From Pseudomonas sp. B20(2017) (lineage in GTDB: Bacteria > Pseudomonadota > Gammaproteobacteria > Pseudomonadales > Pseudomonadaceae): a stretch of 51,977 nucleotides of DNA. Location: positions 1-51,977 of the forward strand of contig NZ_NEJP01000028.1 of NCBI RefSeq assembly GCF_002113125.1, in the 5' to 3' direction. This document shows, piece by piece, positions 34,622 to 42,150 of the stretch; within the stretch, counting starts at the first letter, position 1, and each line of letters begins with the position of its first letter. Made by a program: the position numbers and the translations under genes. The notes under the pieces are model-generated. The model saw only the letters and a list, made by a program, of their open reading frames with translations. It did not search any database and was not told the DNA's origin.

Positions 34622-34860
34622 ACCTGACTGTGAAGTTTTTTGCCCGTTACCGTGAGGCGCTGGGCGTGGATTCGGTGAAGGTCGAGGGTGATTTCGCCAC
34701 CGTCGATGACGTTCGTGCATTGCTGGCTCAGCGTGAAGGCGCCGAGGTGCTGAACGAGCAGAACCTGATGTGCGCGCGTAACGAAGACCTCTGCCAGCTC
34801 GACGAGCCGGTGGTCGATGGCGACGAAGTGGCGTTTTTCCCCACTGTGACCGGAGGCTGA
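34618..34860 (+). CDS. moaD: MoaD, molybdopterin synthase small (sulfur-carrier) subunit
   Basis: An 80-residue ubiquitin-fold protein ending FFPTVTGG; the terminal Gly-Gly is adenylated and converted to the thiocarboxylate that supplies sulfur to molybdopterin. It overlaps moaC at its start and is followed by moaE after three bases. Confidence 0.96.
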   Translation: MNLTVKFFARYREALGVDSVKVEGDFATVDDVRALLAQREGAEVLNEQNLMCARNEDLCQLDEPVVDGDEVAFFPTVTGG

Positions 34861-34863
34861 GCC

Positions 34864-35316
34864 ATGCGCATTCGGGTGCAGTCCGAACCATTCGATCCGG
34901 GCGCTGAAGTCAATGCGATGCACGCGGCCAATGTCGGCGTCGGCGCGGTGGTGAGTTTTGTCGGCTATGTGCGCGATTTCAATGATGGCCTCGATGTCGC
35001 CGGAATGTTCCTCGAACACTATCCGGGCATGACCGAAAAGGCCCTCGGCAAGATTGCCGTGGAGGCCGAGCAGCGTTGGCCGCTGTTTAAACTGGAAGTG
35101 CTGCACCGCATCGGCGCACTGGAGCCGGGCGAACCGATCGTGTTCGTCGCAGCCGCCAGTGCGCATCGCCAGGCGGCGTTTGACGCCTGCGCCTTCGTCA
35201 TGGATTACCTGAAAACCCGTGCGCCGTTCTGGAAGAAAGAGAACACCAGCGACGGCCCGCGCTGGGTCGAAGGTCGCGACAGCGATCATGCGGCGGCGGA
35301 TCGTTGGAAGCAGTAA
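34864..35316 (+). CDS. moaE: MoaE, molybdopterin synthase catalytic subunit
   Basis: A 150-residue enzyme that inserts the dithiolene sulfurs from MoaD. It contains GAVVSFVGYVRDFN, LEHYPGMTEKAL, HRIGALEPGEPIV, HRQAAFDACAFVMDYLKTRA and FWKKE, where the conserved active-site lysines lie. It is the last gene of the moaCDE operon; a REP pair follows. Confidence 0.96.
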   Translation: MRIRVQSEPFDPGAEVNAMHAANVGVGAVVSFVGYVRDFNDGLDVAGMFLEHYPGMTEKALGKIAVEAEQRWPLFKLEVLHRIGALEPGEPIVFVAAASAHRQAAFDACAFVMDYLKTRAPFWKKENTSDGPRWVEGRDSDHAAADRWKQ

Positions 35317-35340
35317 TTCCTCTGTCGACTTAGAGTCAGT

Positions 35341-35407
35341 CTTCGCGAGCAAGCTCGCTCCCACAGGTTTTCGATAATCCTTGTGGGAGCGAGCTTGCTC
35401 GCGAAGA
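35341..35407. repeat. REP pair (BIME), reversed and short-spaced
   Basis: TTCGCGAGCAAGCTCGCTCC then GTGGGAGCGAGCTTGCTCGC, in the reversed orientation and with a shorter centre, between moaE and the binding-protein gene. Confidence 0.94.
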
Positions 35408-35499
35408 GGCCATCCGAATCACCAAATCCCTCAAGTTCACCTCCCCGACCATCGGCCAGAAATGATCGGTCTCGCCCAATTGACGATTTGTACGTAAAA

Positions 35500-35512
35500 G
35501 TCCAGTATGGAT
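35500..35512. promoter_or_regulatory. Palindromic site shared with the dauB promoter
   Basis: GTCCAGTATGGAT lies 83 bases before the binding-protein start and matches the perfect palindrome GTCCATTATGGAC in front of dauB at 11 of 13 positions. It is nested in a longer imperfect symmetry: TTGTAC and GTAAA on the left, TTTAC and GTACAA on the right. A DauR operator is a reasonable guess. Confidence 0.45.
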
Positions 35513-35595
35513 TTACAAGTACAAAAAAGGTCTTTCCCCGTTTCAGCTTTTTCTTCTGTCTTGCCAAACCAACAACAACCCGCGAGAGAACGAAC

Positions 35596-36372
35596 ATGAA
35601 GAAATTCCCCCTCATCACCGGTCTGGCACTGAGCCTGTTGGCGTGCAGCAGCGTGTTCGCCGCCGAGAAAACCCTGCGCATCGGTATCGAAGCGGCGTAT
35701 CCGCCTTTCGCCTCGAAGACCGACAAGGGTGAAATCGTCGGTTTCGACTACGACATCGGCAACGCCCTGTGCGCGCAGATGCAAGTCAAGTGCGTGTGGG
35801 TCGAGGGCGAGTTCGACGGTCTGATTCCTTCCCTGAAGGTGAAGAAAATCGACATGGCGCTGTCGTCCATGACCATCAACGAAGATCGCAAGAAGTCGGT
35901 GGACTTCACCCACAAGTACTATTTCACCTCGTCGCGGCTGGTCATGAAGGAAGGCGCCACCGTCGACGATCAGTACGCCAGCCTCAAGGGCAAGACCGTC
36001 GGCGTGCAGCGTGCGACCACCACAGACCGTTACGCCACCGAGGTGTTCGAGCCCAAGGGCATCAACGTCAAGCGCTACGGCAACAACGAAGAAATCTACA
36101 TGGACCTGGCGGCCGGGCGTCTAGACGCGATCTTCGCCGACACCATCCCGCTGACTGACTTTCTGTCGATGCCACGCGGCAAGGGTTACGCGTTTGTCGG
36201 GCCTGAGCTGAAGGATCCGAAATATGTGGGCGAGGGCGCGGGGATTGCGGTGCGCAAGGGCAATACCGAGCTGGTCAGCCAGTTGAATACTGCCATCGAT
36301 GGCATTCGCGCCAGTGGCGAATATCAGAAGATTTCCGAGAAGTACTTCAAGTCCGATATCTACGGCGACTGA
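35596..36372 (+). CDS. Periplasmic amino-acid-binding protein (likely basic amino acids / D-arginine)
   Basis: A 258-residue solute-binding protein of the polar amino-acid family. The signal peptide ends SSVFA-AEKTLRIG. Family motifs are IGIEAAYPPFASKTDKGEIV, GFDYDIGNALCAQM and LIPSLKVKKIDMALSSMTIN. No permease or ATPase genes are adjacent, so it probably serves a transporter encoded elsewhere. A similar gene lies beside dauR in P. aeruginosa (PA3865 region), which suggests arginine-type ligands. The ATG at 35596 is supported by the signal peptide; the longer open frame upstream is non-coding REP sequence. Confidence 0.9.
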   Translation: MKKFPLITGLALSLLACSSVFAAEKTLRIGIEAAYPPFASKTDKGEIVGFDYDIGNALCAQMQVKCVWVEGEFDGLIPSLKVKKIDMALSSMTINEDRKKSVDFTHKYYFTSSRLVMKEGATVDDQYASLKGKTVGVQRATTTDRYATEVFEPKGINVKRYGNNEEIYMDLAAGRLDAIFADTIPLTDFLSMPRGKGYAFVGPELKDPKYVGEGAGIAVRKGNTELVSQLNTAIDGIRASGEYQKISEKYFKSDIYGD

Positions 36373-36380
36373 CAGTCCGC

Positions 36381-36477
36381 CATCGCCAGCAGGCTGGCTC
36401 CCACAAGGGGTCTGTACCGAACATACATATTGTGTTCACAGACATCCAATGTGGGAGCCAGCCTGCTGGCGATGGGG
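36381..36477. repeat. REP pair (BIME), CCAGCCTGCTGGC variant
   Basis: CATCGCCAGCAGGCTGGCTC and its inverse GAGCCAGCCTGCTGGCGATG, a variant stem, between the 3' ends of the binding-protein and dauR genes. Confidence 0.93.
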
Positions 36478-36505
36478 CCAGACCAGCCAATAGAGCCGCC
36501 GGATC

Positions 36506-37147
36506 TCAGCCCTTCAATTCCTTCAAATGCTTGTACACCGTCGCCCGCCCCATGTTCAGTACATTGGCCACATAGTTCGAGGCGCTCTTGCCCTTGAACG
36601 CCCCTTCGGCGTGCAGCGCCAGCACCAGTTCGCGTTTGTGATCGCGGGTCAGCAGGTTCAGGCTCAGTTGTCGCTCGCGCAGCCAGGCGTGCAGGAAGGT
36701 GTTGATGCGCTCCTGCCAGTCATCGCGGAACAGCGAGTCCGGTTGCGGGATCAGTTTGCTCGGCGAGAGGAACAGATCCAGCGCAGCCTTGGCATTCTCG
36801 AACAGCGAAATATTCAGGTTGATGCAAAGCACCGCCAGCGGATGACCTTCGCTGTCGCGCAGTACCGTGCTCAGGCTGCGAATCTTCTGACCGTCCCAAT
36901 TGAGCTTCTCGTACGGGCCGATGTTCCGTTCGCTGACGTCGTCGCTGAGCATGTCTTCCAGCGACGATTCATCGCCGATCACCCGTTTCGACAGGTTGTT
37001 GGCGATGTAGTCGACCTTCTGCGTGCGCAGGTCATGCAGCACCACTTCGGCGTGGGGAAAGAACAGCGTGGCGATGGCGTCGGCGATGGCGTGGTAGTTG
37101 TCCAGCGCGGCGTCATGCAGCTCGGGCGTGTGTTCGGGGGCGGTCAT
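36506..37147 (-). CDS. dauR: DauR-like transcriptional regulator (YheO-PAS + HTH)
   Basis: A 213-residue regulator. The N-terminal YheO-type PAS domain (about 12-125) has HAEVVLHDLRTQKVDYIANN and VLRDSEGHPLAVLCINLN. The C-terminal DauR-like helix-turn-helix has FKGKSASNYVANVLNMGRAT. In P. aeruginosa DauR represses dauBA and responds to D-arginine. The start MTAPEHTPEL (37147) has GGAG upstream; a longer frame starts inside the gap after dauA. Gene order dauB-dauA-dauR on one strand matches P. aeruginosa. Confidence 0.88.
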   Translation of the reverse strand: MTAPEHTPELHDAALDNYHAIADAIATLFFPHAEVVLHDLRTQKVDYIANNLSKRVIGDESSLEDMLSDDVSERNIGPYEKLNWDGQKIRSLSTVLRDSEGHPLAVLCINLNISLFENAKAALDLFLSPSKLIPQPDSLFRDDWQERINTFLHAWLRERQLSLNLLTRDHKRELVLALHAEGAFKGKSASNYVANVLNMGRATVYKHLKELKG

Positions 37148-37240
37148 AACTGTGGAGCTCCAGGCAACGTCAACGCCTCCGTGATCCGGGGGCGTTGCGA
37201 GTGTGCCGCAATCCGTCGGGCGAGTCATCCGGACGGGCGG

Positions 37241-38368
37241 TCAGGCCAGGCGGGCAGGGGCGAGCATGGCGGCGGTCAGGCCGAATTGCTTGAGGTGTTC
37301 GGGTAGCGATTCGCCACGCACCAGTGCCGCGCTGGCCATGCCCATGGCCGGTGAAGTCTGGATGCCGTAGCCACCCTGGGCCGCGACCCAGAACAGCCCC
37401 GGCACTTGTGGGTCGAACCCGGAGAGCAAATCACCGTCGGCGACGAAACTGCGCAGACCGGCCCAGGTGCGGGTCGGGCGGCGGATGGTCAGGGTCGTCG
37501 CCTCCTCGATCTGGTAGATGCCCATGGCGATGTCCAGTTCTTCCGGCTGCACGTCGTGGGGTTCGACCGGGTCGGCGTTGGCCGGGGAGCCGAGGAACAT
37601 CCCGGCGTCGGGCTTCATGTAGAACGATTCGTCGAGACTGACCAACATCGGCCAGTGGTGAATGTCCACGCCTTCGGGACCGGCGAAGATGAACGCCGCG
37701 CGGCGTTTCGGTTGCAGGCCCAGCGGCTGGGCGCCGGCCAGGGCACCGATCCTGTCGGCCCAGGCGCCTGCTGCGTTGATCACGATGGGCGCGCTGAAGG
37801 TCTGGCCGTTGGTCAGCACGTGCCAGATGCCGTCGGCGTCGCGGCTCAGTCCAAGCACTTCGCAATCGGTCTGCACCTGGCCGTTGTTGCGACGGATACC
37901 GCGCAGATAGCCCTGATGCAGGGCGTCGGTGTCGATATCGCTGGCGGTCGGATCGTAGATCGCGCCATGGACTTTCTCCCGGCGCAGGATCGGCAGCCGC
38001 GCGCAGGCTTCATCCGCGCTGAGCAATTGCATCTCCGGCACCGTGGCCTTGGCGCTGAGGTATTGATTGTTCAGCTCGGCGGCGTCGCCGGTGAAATCCA
38101 CGGTCATTTCCCCGCGCGGGGTCAGCAGCGGGTGCTCGCAGAAACCGCTGGGCGGATGGTCGAAGAATTCGCGGCTGGCCTGGGTCAGCGCCCGAACCTG
38201 CGCAGTGCCATAAGCAGCGGTGAACAGCGCAGCCGAGCGCCCGGTCGAGTGATAGGCCGGGTGCGACTCGCGCTCCAGCACCACGACCTTGCCGTGCTGC
38301 GACAGCCAGAAACCGGTGGAAGCACCGGCAATCCCGCCGCCGATGATGATGAAATCTGCATGACTCAT
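37241..38368 (-). CDS. dauA: DauA-like FAD-dependent D-arginine dehydrogenase
   Basis: A 375-residue flavoprotein that oxidises D-arginine to 2-ketoarginine. The FAD fold starts IIIGGGIAGASTGFWL, then YHSTGRSAALF. Compared from memory with P. aeruginosa DauA, the active-site positions Tyr53, Glu87, Arg222, Tyr250 and Arg306 are kept (the last two shifted by one), but position 48, a histidine there, is Leu here. It is followed by dauR and preceded by dauB after 14 bases. It could alternatively prefer another D-amino acid. Confidence 0.88.
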   Translation of the reverse strand: MSHADFIIIGGGIAGASTGFWLSQHGKVVVLERESHPAYHSTGRSAALFTAAYGTAQVRALTQASREFFDHPPSGFCEHPLLTPRGEMTVDFTGDAAELNNQYLSAKATVPEMQLLSADEACARLPILRREKVHGAIYDPTASDIDTDALHQGYLRGIRRNNGQVQTDCEVLGLSRDADGIWHVLTNGQTFSAPIVINAAGAWADRIGALAGAQPLGLQPKRRAAFIFAGPEGVDIHHWPMLVSLDESFYMKPDAGMFLGSPANADPVEPHDVQPEELDIAMGIYQIEEATTLTIRRPTRTWAGLRSFVADGDLLSGFDPQVPGLFWVAAQGGYGIQTSPAMGMASAALVRGESLPEHLKQFGLTAAMLAPARLA

Positions 38369-38382
38369 GAAAATCTCCGGTG

Positions 38383-39327
38383 TCAGCGCTGCAATTGATA
38401 GACGGCGTTGGCCAGGGCGATGTCTTCCAGGCCCAGACCGATGGAGCGGAAAAACACGTGACGGTTGTAATCCGGACGCTGCACTTTTTCGCTGAGCAGA
38501 TCCGCCAGGTCACCGAGGATCGCGCTGGTGTCCCAGCCATGTTGTTCGCGGGCGATCAGCATCTCGCCGGCCGAGCCCGGGGTGGTCAGACGATAGTCGC
38601 AGAACACCTGCATCTCGTTGAGGGTTTGCGGCGGCACTTCGTGGGCACGCGGTGCGTTGGTGCTGATTGAGGTGATCAGCGCCGGTTTGCTCAAGGTTGC
38701 CGGGTCTATCACAGGTCCTGCGGACGAGGTGCAGAGCATGATCACGTCGGCCTCGGCGATGGCGGTTTCGCGGCTGTCGGCGATGCTCACCCGTGGGTCG
38801 AGGTTTTGCAGCAGGCTGGCGGTTGCCGGGTCTTCGCTCAAGGTCGGCGAATACACATTGATGCTCTGCCAGTCGCGTAACGTTTTGACGTAATGCAGGT
38901 GCGCCTGGGCGACCTTGCCGCTGCCGATGATTGCCAGACGCGCAGCCTTCAACGGGGCGAGGGCATCGACCGCCACGGCGGTGGTCGCAGCAGTACGGGC
39001 GGTGGTCAGTTCACCGGCATCGCAGAGCAGCAGCGGTTGTCCGGTCTGCATCGACATCAGCAGTGTCCACGCCGTCACCAGCGGGCCTTGTTCGCGAACG
39101 ATGTAGGGTGAAGTCTTGACCCCGTACACGCCGTCTTCTGCCAGCACGCCCAGATAGTTGATGAAGTCCCCGGCACCCTGGGGGAATTCCACCAGTTGCT
39201 GCGCCGGTTGCACCGCATGCCCGGCCGCCAGATCGCGGAACAGCTTGCGCAGGATCTGCGGCACATCGATCCGGGCCAGCAGCTCGCGGGCCTGGGTTTG
39301 GTCGATCACGTAAGGCGTACTGGACAT
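38383..39327 (-). CDS. dauB: DauB-like ornithine cyclodeaminase-family dehydrogenase
   Basis: A 314-residue protein of the ornithine cyclodeaminase/mu-crystallin family: Rossmann motif LAIIGSGKVAQAHLHYV, AGELTTARTAATTAVAVDAL and ISTNAPRAHEVPP. In P. aeruginosa DauB reduces the 2-ketoarginine made by DauA to L-arginine with NAD(P)H, completing D-to-L conversion. It is the first gene of the dauBAR operon; a perfect 13-bp palindrome lies 34 bp upstream. CTCCGGAG precedes the start. Confidence 0.9.
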   Translation of the reverse strand: MSSTPYVIDQTQARELLARIDVPQILRKLFRDLAAGHAVQPAQQLVEFPQGAGDFINYLGVLAEDGVYGVKTSPYIVREQGPLVTAWTLLMSMQTGQPLLLCDAGELTTARTAATTAVAVDALAPLKAARLAIIGSGKVAQAHLHYVKTLRDWQSINVYSPTLSEDPATASLLQNLDPRVSIADSRETAIAEADVIMLCTSSAGPVIDPATLSKPALITSISTNAPRAHEVPPQTLNEMQVFCDYRLTTPGSAGEMLIAREQHGWDTSAILGDLADLLSEKVQRPDYNRHVFFRSIGLGLEDIALANAVYQLQR

Positions 39328-39344
39328 GTCGGACTCCGGAGACT

Positions 39345-39373
39345 GTTTATAAACTTATTTGTCCATTATGGAC
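39345..39373 (-). promoter_or_regulatory. dauBAR operator region: two perfect palindromes
   Basis: GTTTATAAAC (39345-39354) and GTCCATTATGGAC (39361-39373) are perfect palindromes 18 and 34 bp before the dauB start. The first may contain the -10 box. The second recurs, with two changes, before the binding-protein gene at 35500. Confidence 0.55.
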
Positions 39374-39402
39374 TTTTAGTTTTGTTGAACAATATCCGGG
39401 CG

Positions 39403-39436
39403 AAAAAAAAGCGCAGTCCGTTGCCGGCTGCGCTTC
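39403..39436 (-). terminator. Rho-independent terminator of rhlB
   Basis: On the minus strand GAAGCGCAG-ccggcaacgga-CTGCGCTTTT with a long T-run (T8) follows the rhlB stop by about 15 bases. It can also serve as an end for read-through toward dauB. Confidence 0.88.
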
Positions 39437-39451
39437 TCTTTATGGCGTCGC

Positions 39452-40930
39452 TTACTGTGGACGCTTGCGCTCAACCGCCCGCAGTAGATGCGTCGGCGGC
39501 GTTTCACAGCTGATCTTGCGACCGAGTTTTTCTTCGATGGACGGCAACTGATAGGAGTCGTCTTCACCGGCAAAGCTGATCGACACACCGTCGGCACCGG
39601 CCCGACCGGTACGGCCGATGCGATGCACGTAGTCGTCCGGGACTTCCGGCAGGGTGAAGTTGATCACATGGCTGATGCCGTCGATGTGGATACCGCGACC
39701 GGCTACGTCGGTGGCGACCAGCACCCGGATCTTGCCTTCGCGGAAGCCTTCGAGCGTCTTGATCCGCTTGTGCTGTGGAACGTCGCCGGACAGCTGCGCG
39801 GCGTTGATGCCGTCACGCACCAGGCGTTCTTCGATGCGGCGCACTTCGTCCTTGCGGTTGGCGAACACGATGACCCGCTCCCAGCCGTTGTCGTTGACCA
39901 GGTTGAAGAGCAGTTTGTATTTGTCGGCACCGGCCACCGCGTAGATGTGCTGCTCGACGTTTTCGTTGGCCACGTTGGTGACCTCGATTTCGACGATCGC
40001 AGGATCGGTGGTCCACTGCTTGGCGAGGTTCATCACGTCATCGGTGAAGGTCGCGGAGAACAGCAAAGTCTGGCGTTCGCTTTTCGGCGGGGTCTGGCGA
40101 ATGATCTGCCGAACCTGCGGGATGAAGCCCATGTCGAGCATGCGGTCGGCTTCGTCCAGCACCATGACTTCGACCATGTCCAGGTGCACGTCGCCGCGCT
40201 GGTTGAAGTCGAGCAGGCGGCCCGGGGTCGCGACAAGGATGTCGCAATGGCGCGCTTCGAGGTGCTTGAGCTGCTTGTCGAAGTCCATCCCGCCGACGAA
40301 CGTCATGACGTTGAGGCCGGTGTACTTGGTCAGGTCGGCGGCGTCCTTGGCGATCTGCACCACCAGCTCGCGGGTCGGCGCGATGATCAGCGCCCGTGGC
40401 TCGCCCATGTAGCGCTCTTTCGGCGGCGGGGTCTGCAACAGTTGGGTGATGATCGAGATCAGGAACGCGGCGGTCTTGCCGGTGCCGGTCTGGGCGCGGC
40501 CGATGGCGTCTTTGCCGGCGAGGGTGAAACCCAGCACCTGGGCCTGGATCGGCGTGCAATACGGGAAACCCAGGTCGTGGATGGCGTGCATCAGTTCCGG
40601 GGCGAGCTTGAAATCGTGGAAGCGGGTCTTGCCTTCCTGCGGCTCGACGACGAAGTCTTCGAGTTTCCAGGGAATAACCGGCGCCTTGGGCTTGGGTTCG
40701 CGACGTGGTCTGGCCGGTTTCGGTGCTTCGCTGCGGGCCGGCTCAGTGGCGGGCGCGGCAGCTGGAGCGGGTTTCGGTTCACGTTTTGGCGTCGTGGCGG
40801 GCGTCTGGCGGTCGGCCTGGCTGGCATCGCTGCGATGACCGGGGGCGTGCGACGGCGCAGTGGGGACTGGCGCGAGCTGCTCAGCCTCGCTTTTACCGAA
40901 CATTTTCTTGAGTGCTTTGAGCACGGTCAT
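39452..40930 (-). CDS. rhlB: RhlB-like DEAD-box RNA helicase
   Basis: A 492-residue ATP-dependent RNA helicase. An N-terminal low-complexity Pro/Ala/Lys/Arg tail (about 15-90) may mediate RNA or RNase E contact. The core has AQTGTGKTAAF (Walker A), PTRELV, VATPGR, DEAD, SAT, VATDVAGRGIHI and HRIGRTGRAG. Pseudomonas RhlB proteins carry such extended tails. It is a monocistronic gene ended by a strong terminator. Confidence 0.9.
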   Translation of the reverse strand: MTVLKALKKMFGKSEAEQLAPVPTAPSHAPGHRSDASQADRQTPATTPKREPKPAPAAAPATEPARSEAPKPARPRREPKPKAPVIPWKLEDFVVEPQEGKTRFHDFKLAPELMHAIHDLGFPYCTPIQAQVLGFTLAGKDAIGRAQTGTGKTAAFLISIITQLLQTPPPKERYMGEPRALIIAPTRELVVQIAKDAADLTKYTGLNVMTFVGGMDFDKQLKHLEARHCDILVATPGRLLDFNQRGDVHLDMVEVMVLDEADRMLDMGFIPQVRQIIRQTPPKSERQTLLFSATFTDDVMNLAKQWTTDPAIVEIEVTNVANENVEQHIYAVAGADKYKLLFNLVNDNGWERVIVFANRKDEVRRIEERLVRDGINAAQLSGDVPQHKRIKTLEGFREGKIRVLVATDVAGRGIHIDGISHVINFTLPEVPDDYVHRIGRTGRAGADGVSISFAGEDDSYQLPSIEEKLGRKISCETPPTHLLRAVERKRPQ

Positions 40931-41026
40931 CTCATCAATTGGTTAAGGAATGTACGCCGGCCAGTGTAATGCAAGAAACGGGCGCGGCGTAGTGGGATGA
41001 TCAAAGGGCGAGCCTTGGCGGAATTG

Positions 41027-41683
41027 TCAGCGCAGGCGTTCGCTCAACCACGTGCCGATGTCGCGAATTTCTTCGGGTAACACTTCGTGCTCCATTGGGT
41101 ATTCCTGCCATGTCACGGTGACACCATGCGCCTTCAGATACTCATACGCCGTGCGTCCCATCGAGTTCTGCACCACATTGTCGAACTGGCCGTGCAGTGA
41201 CAGCACAGGAATCCGCTGCTGGCTGGCCGACAACTCCAGTTCATCGCTGAACGTCGGCGCGTATGTCGATAATGCCAGCACCCCACCCAACGGCCCCTGC
41301 CATTTCAGAAACGCGGTGTGATAGACCACAGCGCCACCCTGGGAGAAACCGGCGAGGAAAATTCGCGAGGCGTCTATTCCGCTGCTTCGCTGTTCTTCGA
41401 TCAATTCGATGATGCGGTCGGCAGAGGCTTCCAGCTCATCGCGGTCGATCGCCCGGGCCGGGCTCATGGCTTTGATGTCGTACCAGCTCGGCATGGCATA
41501 TCCGCCATTTATCGTCACCGGACGGGTCGGCGCCTGGGGCAGGACGAAACGCGTGCTCAGCAGGCTTTCCTGAAGCGCTTCGGCCACCGGCAGAAAGTCG
41601 TAGCGGTCGGCGCCGAGGCCGTGCAGCCAGATCACGCAGGCGTCTGCGGGCTTAACAGGCTGAAGAATCAAGGGCTCGGTCAT
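41027..41683 (-). CDS. estB: Carboxylesterase (EstB type, alpha/beta hydrolase)
   Basis: A 218-residue esterase, the same length as P. fluorescens carboxylesterase II. It starts MTEPLILQPVKPADACVIWL, with the oxyanion-region HGLGADRYDF and nucleophile elbow GFSQGG (Ser near 114), then HGQFDNVV giving Asp and MEHEVLPEEI giving His. It is cytoplasmic and hydrolyses short esters; family members also act on lysophospholipids or acyl-proteins. It sits 96 bp upstream of the rhlB start, on the same strand. Confidence 0.92.
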   Translation of the reverse strand: MTEPLILQPVKPADACVIWLHGLGADRYDFLPVAEALQESLLSTRFVLPQAPTRPVTINGGYAMPSWYDIKAMSPARAIDRDELEASADRIIELIEEQRSSGIDASRIFLAGFSQGGAVVYHTAFLKWQGPLGGVLALSTYAPTFSDELELSASQQRIPVLSLHGQFDNVVQNSMGRTAYEYLKAHGVTVTWQEYPMEHEVLPEEIRDIGTWLSERLR

Positions 41684-41818
41684 GGCTGCTCCAATTGTGT
41701 GCGGGCGCTCTCATTGAGTGCGTGATTTGCGTGCGCGCCCGGTTGATCCGTTAAGAAGATGTCGCAAGGTTGCAAGTTTTGCTATTGACCTGTCACTCAA
41801 ACGCTTCAGCTGCCGGTG

Positions 41819-41835
41819 TGGTACGGGCTTTGCTA
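41819..41835 (+). promoter_or_regulatory. Possible sigma-54 promoter upstream of aapJ
   Basis: TGGTACGGGCTTTGCTA keeps the -24 GG and -12 GC with exactly ten bases between, as in TGGCACG-N4-TTGCW. It lies 316 bp before aapJ in a 467-bp gap. Many amino-acid transporters of pseudomonads depend on RpoN, but the distance is long and no NtrC-like site was seen. Confidence 0.4.
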
Positions 41836-42001
41836 TGAGGTAGTCGTGCAATCGATCTCGCGCCTGGCGGTAACACTATCAGTGAACGACTGGCGACGGG
41901 ATAGCAAAGAATCCGGTGATGGATGTTCGCCAATGGCCGCAACGGGCTTAGCGAACGTGAAAGGGCTACCGCCCGTTCGGCCGACTGGTGAGAAGTGAGT
42001 T

Positions 42002-42016
42002 GTCCATTATGTGGAT
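42002..42016 (+). promoter_or_regulatory. GTCCATTATG-TGGAT site before aapJ
   Basis: GTCCATTATGTGGAT resembles the dauB palindrome GTCCATTATGGAC with one extra base inserted and one change, 135 bp before the aapJ start. The insertion breaks the symmetry, so common regulation is only a possibility. Confidence 0.3.
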
Positions 42017-42150
42017 TTTCTCCTACTAGACTCATAGCGAAGGTCCTGCGTCGGTTGATCCCAAAAAAAGCCAACACGGGTCAACAACGCCTCAAAAGGG
42101 TGCGACTGGACTCAAGCTCCGACACAACAAGAGCAAAACTGGAGGTTTGA

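Noticed and set aside
41793..42077. 94-codon minus-strand frame between estB and aapJ
   Set aside because: It is rich in Arg and Ser with no recognisable domain and no clear ribosome site; more likely regulatory DNA of aapJ.
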